From: Saccoglossus kowalevskii
Lineage: Eukaryota; Hemichordata; Enteropneusta; Harrimaniidae
Direction: 5' to 3'
Length of the DNA: 22,185 nt
NCBI RefSeq assembly: GCF_000003605.2
Contig: NW_003113995.1
Location: 1-22,185, forward strand
The translations under genes were made by a program, and so were the position numbers. Under the pieces are notes generated by a model that worked only from the letters and a program-made list of their open reading frames with translations, was not told the origin of the DNA and did no database searches. How positions within the stretch are numbered: position 1 is the stretch's first letter; each line of letters starts with the position of its first letter. Below, piece by piece: positions 18,901 to 22,185 of the stretch.

Positions 18901-21834
18901 TTACTAGGAGCCTGGTGGACCGGAGTTAATGATATCCGAACTGAAGGTCATTATGTATATGCAGATGGCACTCCTCTTGTGTTTACCAATTGGAGGCAGT
19001 ATCCACGTGAACCGAGTGATGCTAATCACGAAGACTGTGCAATGGCAATGTAAGTGGCACTTCTTTTCAACAACTGTGTGATTTGTATGTGCATATCTGT
19101 CAATGTCATATGGCACAATATTTAAATGTTGGTTATTTACTCCCGTCAATAACACACAATCGGAGTCGTTAATACAGTTAATGCATCTGTATGTACGTAT
19201 GTGTGTGTGCGTTTGTGTGTGCGCGTGTTTGTCTTATCAACGTTGTGAAGACTTTCATTTAAGTTTACACATACCAAGTGACGACCCGAATTTAAGTCAA
19301 GTTTGCGTAGCGTGGGGTTAGTAAAGTGTGATTGAATGTACCATACCGATCCTTTTTACTAATCCTAGGCTTTGCAAAAATTTCTATGTTAAATCACAGG
19401 ATGTATGATTGTATTTCTACTTTGTTGCATTTTTATTTAATTGAGCTAAAATGGAAACTTAATTAACTTAATTGAGTTTTATTTAAAATCGCATTAAAAT
19501 TAAATCGCAATTCTGTATAGAATCGCGTTTTAAGGTAGAGATGCAGGTTCGTGGGCACTTGGGAGTGCATTTTTTGTTTTTGCTTTTTATTATCCAAACA
19601 ATCTTGGCTATAGACTGTTTACATTTTGTAAAATTGTGAATAGTGGAACATACTCAAAAAACGATTTTAAAATATAAATAACAGGTTCAAACATTCTCGC
19701 TTTCGAATGCTTAGCAAGATTTAGCAAGGCTGTACATAAATAATAACAAAGAAACATGGTGAAAAGAAAAGAAATGACGGGATCCCATATTATTCACTAT
19801 ATTTAACTTTTAACAAAAAGATAGTACATTTAAATTTGGAACTGTTACAATCATTTTCATTATAAGATTTAGCAAACTTCTTACTAAGTGAATTGTTATG
19901 CAAATTAGTAATTATCTCAGATTCTTTTTAGTGTACATCCCAGAACTTTGAAAAAATAGCTCCTAGACGCTTTGGCATTTTGTTTTGTAATTTTCACAAA
20001 TGATTGACAATGTGTTTATCTTCAAAACGCCGTTGGGGCATTGTTTTTGGTTGAACAGTGTTACAACAATCGTACAGACAACTAGCCTGGATGTTAATTT
20101 ATGCATAAACTTGAAGTAGTGAAATTTGGGCTGCTGCCCTGCAAATTTGACAACTGGTAGACAGTTTTTGAGACGGCACTTTCTTCATAGTAAACAGATG
20201 TACCCATAAACCAATTTTGACAAGAAACAGAAGCATGGTTTAGGAGCTAATTTTTTTTAAATCACTTTTGACCAAATAAGCACATTTTTTGTGCATATTT
20301 CAAACTACAGTGTCCATAAAAAATACTAACACAATTTTAAAATTCATACAATAAGCTTTCCAAAAATATATAGTTTTGTGGACAAGGGAGGTCTTGGTTT
20401 CCAAATTAACTAATTAAAATACCTGTCAGGTAAACTGCATCTCTACCTTAATCAAAAGATATCGCAACTATATATTAAAAAGTTAATACAATGCGTGTCG
20501 TCACAACAATGCTAAGACGTGTAAGTGCGTGTGTTTGTTTGTCTGACTGTCTGTTTCACTTTTATCTAAAGAACCATATGTAGTTTTTCGATGAAACTTT
20601 ATGAATTGATGGCCTGAGCTAATGCACAGATTTAATTAGGTTTTGGTTGAAATTCACGCATATTAATGACCTAATTTGCATGATAATTAGCTAAGGTTTA
20701 AAGTTTAGCTGTTCCATGACTGTTCCACTGATATCTAAAGAACCTCTCATTGAATGTAGATGAAACTTGGTACATAGATGCCCTGGACTAATGGACAGAT
20801 ATGATTACTTTTGGGTAAATATCCATGCACATCAATTACCGGATTTGCTAATGATTAGTCTGCGGCTTTGTCACTTATATCTCGAGTACTAATCATCACA
20901 TTTCAATGACACTTTGTACATGTCATATGTCATAATACAGTGCACAGACCTGATAGGTTTTGGGTTAATATACATGTATATTAATTACTTATTTTGCATA
21001 ATTGCAGCTTTTTTGCTGATATTTCAAATACTAATCATTTCTATAAACCTTGGTACATATATACTCTATTATTCCCATACCTTATTAGTGCATATTAATC
21101 ACCATATTTACATAATTAGCAAGTTTTTGGCTTTATACGAATATGTGAAGTACATTACTCATTTCAATGGAACTTAGTACATAGATTGCCAAAATACGCA
21201 AACCTACTTACATTTCAATTATACTAGGTTCATAGATGGTATGTGACATTGTGCAGACGTTTTTAGTTTTACAATAAATCTGTTCATATTAATTACCTGA
21301 TTTGCATACTATTTAGTCAGTTTTTAGCTTGTCCATCAGTATCTTAAGTACTAATCTTATTTCAATGAATTTGGTACATATATACTATAAGACAATATGA
21401 CGATATAATTTAGTTTGGTTTTATATACATTTGTTATAATCACCTAATTTGCATAATAATTTACATTTCCGCTTTCAAGGAATATTCATCACATTGTAAT
21501 CAAATTTGGTACCTGTATCGAACAATATTAGCTGCCAATCTTTTTGCTTGAAAAACTAATCTTAAATTTCAAATTGTCAATACTCTTAGGACACAGAAGT
21601 TCTTTCTGAGCTTTCTTTGTATTTATCTGTTCATGGTACAATTACCGCGTCTGAATATCTCTTTGTAATTTTATTCGGCACAAATATTTACATGTTGATT
21701 GCTTTTCACAATATTATCAATATTGCAGCAAATGTGTAACTATAATTTCACATGTATTCCGTATTTTATCAAATTCATGGTATATTATTTGTAATATTAT
21801 TTCTTTCAGCAAAGATCTAGTACGTAGCCTGTAG
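12949..21834 (+). CDS. Type II membrane receptor: EGF x4, FTP (fucolectin) and C-type lectin domains (multi-exon)
   Basis: This gene is assembled from splice sites and phase: 12949-12984, 13116-13248, 13943-14074, 14539-14652, 14906-15019, 15283-15369, 15823-16029, 16301-16513, 16711-16860, 18908-19049 and 21810-21834. The predicted product has 450 residues: cytoplasmic tail 1-22, membrane helix about 23-46, EGF modules 66-100, 101-138, 139-176 and 177-205, FTP domain 206-345, and CTLD from 346. There is no cleavable signal; the basic KKLRR before the helix indicates N-in topology, with both lectin modules outside. The start is supported by an in-frame TGA at 12928-12930. All junctions from exon 2 to exon 9 are phase 1. 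The role is probably glycan recognition at the cell surface, perhaps in immunity; that is inference. The CTLD end is broken by a frame problem in the last exon. Individual domains are certain; the exact join order is very likely, but no transcript confirms it. Confidence 0.78.
13116..13248 (+). CDS. Exon 2: signal-anchor transmembrane helix
   Basis: The acceptor CCGTTAG and donor GTAAGT give phase 0 to phase 1. The exon reads [10 protein letters not shown], then a hydrophobic span [18 protein letters not shown], then a polar [16 protein letters not shown]. Positive charge before the helix and none after it predicts a type II anchor. The sequence is also open in another frame, which has no meaning. 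Confidence 0.75.
13249..13942 (+). other. Intron 2
   Basis: This 694-base intron begins GTAAGT and ends TTATTCACAG. No further exon or repeat of note was seen inside. Confidence 0.7.
13943..14074 (+). CDS. Exon 3: EGF-like domain 1
   Basis: It is 132 nt in phase 1-1, from acceptor ATTTATTCACAG to donor GTAAGT. After a short linker ([10 protein letters not shown]) it has all six EGF cysteines: [22 protein letters not shown] and TNGYTGEYC. It lacks the calcium-binding D-x-D-E start. NAT is a glycosylation sequon. A decayed relative lies at 6627-6747. Confidence 0.88.
14075..14538 (+). other. Intron 3
   Basis: This 464-base intron begins GTAAGT and ends ACTTACAG. No exon-like content was recognised. 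Confidence 0.75.
14539..14652 (+). CDS. Exon 4: EGF-like domain 2
   Basis: It is 114 nt in phase 1-1. It reads [20 protein letters not shown] then [17 protein letters not shown], with six cysteines in EGF spacing. The C-x-N-x4-Y-x-C-x-C stretch fits the Asp/Asn beta-hydroxylation consensus. Confidence 0.9.
14906..15019 (+). CDS. Exon 5: calcium-binding EGF domain 3
   Basis: It is 114 nt in phase 1-1, from acceptor TCTACAAAG to donor GTGCGT. It reads [16 protein letters not shown] then [20 protein letters not shown]. The D-V-D-E-C start and the C-N-D-x4-Y-T-C-D-C segment are the standard calcium-binding EGF signature. NDT is a sequon. Confidence 0.92.
15283..15369 (+). CDS. Exon 6: truncated EGF domain 4
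   Basis: It is 87 nt in phase 1-1, from acceptor CATCCACAG to donor GTAGGA. It reads [16 protein letters not shown] then [14 protein letters not shown]. Five of the six EGF cysteines are present. The exon ends where the G-x-x-G-x-x-C tail should follow, so the sixth cysteine is missing. A 12-nt candidate micro-exon at 15439-15450 could add one cysteine but with unusual spacing. Confidence 0.82.
15370..15822 (+). other. Intron 6
   Basis: This 453-base intron begins GTAGGA and ends in a T-rich tract before TTTTAG. It contains the possible micro-exon at 15439-15450 and the AAATTT-rich repeats at 15553-15612. Confidence 0.6.
15553..15612. repeat. Imperfect AAATTT-type short repeats
   Basis: Three similar units, GCAAATTTAAAG, GTGAATTTGAAATTTT and GCGAATTTAAATTT, follow one another inside intron 6. 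They look like a fragment of a dispersed AT-rich repeat. Confidence 0.4.
15823..16029 (+). CDS. Exon 7: FTP (fucolectin-like) domain, first half
   Basis: It is 207 nt in phase 1-1, from acceptor TTCCCTTTTAG to donor GTAAGT. Landmarks in order are [39 protein letters not shown] and [10 protein letters not shown]. These match the F-lectin/tachylectin-4 fold: QSST, A-x-D-G, C-x-H-T, PWW-x-x-DL, ITNR-x-DC. The His of CTHT and the Arg of NR are known fucose contacts. An extra cysteine lies in FEIHCIHNV. The second cysteine of the family's adjacent pair is Tyr. Confidence 0.9.
16301..16513 (+). CDS. Exon 8: FTP domain, second half
   Basis: It is 213 nt in phase 1-1, from acceptor TTACGTTTCAG to donor GTAATC. 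It reads [15 protein letters not shown], then [22 protein letters not shown] and [11 protein letters not shown]. The C-G, GRYV-x-V and LCEVEVY blocks are typical of the end of FTP domains. Where the family usually has Arg before Leu (DCC-x-x-RL), this protein has Trp (DCYREWL). A decayed relative lies at 9218-9345. Confidence 0.9.
16551..16586. repeat. Three tandem 12-bp units
   Basis: GTTTAAACGATT, GTTTAAATGATT and GTTTAAACGATG follow one another in intron 8, framed by CATAT and ATATG. Two units contain the palindrome GTTTAAAC. Confidence 0.7.
16711..16860 (+). CDS. Exon 9: C-type lectin domain, first part
   Basis: It is 150 nt in phase 1-1, from acceptor CAACATTTAG to donor GTGAGT. It reads [20 protein letters not shown], then [19 protein letters not shown]. 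The TW-x-x-A-x-x-x-C, G-x-x-LA-x-I and EEN-x-x-L blocks define the CTLD start. No cysteine precedes the helix, so this is a short-form domain. NVS is a sequon. Confidence 0.88.
16861..18907 (+). other. Intron 9
   Basis: This 2.05 kb intron runs from GTGAGT to TTTGTTACTAG. Open frames near 17319-17582 and 18075-18347 are not recognisable proteins and lack splice support. A small GGCG-type hairpin (CGCCCTCTCGCTGGCG) lies near 18742-18757, possibly part of a short dispersed repeat. Confidence 0.65.
18908..19049 (+). CDS. Exon 10: C-type lectin domain, sugar-binding loop
   Basis: It is 142 nt, from phase 1 to phase 2, between TTACTAG and donor GTAAGT. It reads [20 protein letters not shown], then [20 protein letters not shown] and EDCAMA. 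WTG-x-ND, DGTPL-x-FTNW and EDC are canonical. EPS occupies the place of the EPN (mannose) or QPD (galactose) calcium motif. The domain is unfinished here; the WND strand and last two cysteines should follow. Confidence 0.9.
19199..19230. repeat. GT-rich microsatellite
   Basis: An interrupted (GT)n/(GC) run. It is low-complexity sequence within intron 10. Confidence 0.7.
19534..20447. mobile_element. Non-autonomous DNA transposon with TTAA target duplication
   Basis: GGTAGAGATGCAG at 19534-19546 is repeated in inverted form at 20435-20447. TTAA lies immediately outside both ends (19530-19533 and 20448-20451). The 914-bp interior is AT-rich with no transposase. TTAA duplications are typical of piggyBac and Kolobok families. 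The GG start does not fit the CC-starting piggyBac ends and leans toward Kolobok; the assignment is tentative. Confidence 0.7.
20566..21535. repeat. Degenerate tandem array, unit about 150 bp
   Basis: The landmark TTAATTACCTGATTTGCATA recurs in varied form at about 20662, 20832, 20981, 21094, 21289 and 21438. A second landmark, ATTTCAATGAAACTTGGTAC with ACATAGATG, recurs between them, often after ATATCTNAAGTACTAATCAT. Spacing varies from 113 to 195 bp because of indels. The array lies in the last intron. Open frames within it are by-products. Confidence 0.75.
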
Positions 21835-21871
21835 CAACACTTTTAAATTTATTTGTGAATATGACAACTAG
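21810..21871 (+). pseudogene. Exon 11: CTLD terminal exon, frame broken
   Basis: The acceptor TTATTTCTTTCAG (ends 21809) is strong. Joined to exon 10 in phase it gives A-I-K-D-L-V-R-S-L and TAG at 21832-21834. In a different frame, 21821-21871 reads [16 protein letters not shown] and stop. C-x(5-7)-F-I-C-E is the standard CTLD end with cysteines three and four. The W-N-D calcium motif is absent. A small deletion or assembly error between 21817 and 21823 would explain both frames. An acceptor at 21834 is also in phase but would skip the third cysteine. Confidence 0.65.
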
Positions 21872-22185
21872 TTGTATAAAAGGACATGGTAACATACGTG
21901 TGAAGACATATTGCACAATCAGTTGAATATGCTATATTTGATACAGTCTTTTTCAACAATGTCGATTACTATTAAAAGTGTGTATAATCTATCTCACGCA
22001 CTTGAATTGTACTATACGTTACAATGAATTTTATGATATGATAAGCAGTCACATATATAGCATGAGATAAAACACGCTTTGAATATATGGAATTTCTGTT
22101 CTGAGACAGGTTCGCGGACTTGGTGTCGTTTTTTTTAGATATGTTTTAGAAACCCAGATTTTAATAAGTATGTATTCATCAGCTA
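21872..22185. other. 3' flank of the lectin gene
   Basis: This would hold the 3' UTR. No AATAAA was seen within it. The last 50 bases resemble the start of the window. Confidence 0.4.

Larger units (their letters stand above)
19050..21809 (+). other. Intron 10, repeat-rich
   Basis: This 2.76 kb stretch separates the CTLD loop exon from the terminal exon. It holds a GT microsatellite, a TTAA-flanked transposon and an array of degenerate 150-bp repeats, annotated separately. No missing CTLD exon with a W-N-D motif was found on the plus strand. Confidence 0.6.

Noticed and set aside
20914-21177. Hydrophobic 87-residue open frame resembling membrane segments.
   Set aside because: It is a by-product of the AT-rich tandem repeats.
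1-22185. CRISPR arrays, tRNA or rRNA genes, bacterial operons.
   Set aside because: None seen; the split exons and transposon types indicate an animal nuclear genome.

Overview
The window is AT-rich, intron-rich animal DNA with GT-AG split exons, two cut-and-paste transposon fossils and no prokaryotic-style operons. The combination of EGF repeats, a fucolectin/tachylectin-4 type (FTP, F5/8-like) domain and a C-type lectin domain (CTLD) suggests a marine invertebrate (mollusc, brachiopod, hemichordate or lancelet). The sequence alone does not settle the phylum.

Layout. 1-1576 has no recognisable gene. 1584-4001 is a decayed P-element/THAP9-like DNA transposon, with 27-bp terminal inverted repeats, a 7-bp target duplication and a frameshifted transposase C-terminus. 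6627 to about 9690 is a broken copy of the lectin gene downstream: two EGF exons with stops, two FTP pieces and a possible CTLD piece. 10208-10751 is an assembly gap of N.

12949-21871 is the main gene, on the plus strand. I assembled it by hand from splice sites and reading phase: a start exon, a signal-anchor exon, four EGF exons, two FTP exons and two or three CTLD exons. A plausible promoter lies upstream (CRE, inverted CCAAT box, TATATAAA). The predicted product is a type II membrane protein with a short basic cytoplasmic tail, one membrane helix, and a stalk of EGF repeats carrying two lectin modules outside the cell. That shape fits a glycan-binding or pattern-recognition receptor, but the function is inferred. 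All exon junctions from exon 2 to exon 9 are phase 1.

The end of the gene is damaged or mis-assembled. The last CTLD exon has a good acceptor, but spliced in phase it runs into a stop after eight codons, while the expected CTLD ending ([14 protein letters not shown]) lies in another frame. The last intron, 2.76 kb, holds a 914-bp element flanked by TTAA and an array of degenerate repeats of about 150 bp.

The intact-looking gene plus the decayed copy beside it point to a locally duplicating lectin-receptor family with birth and death of copies.
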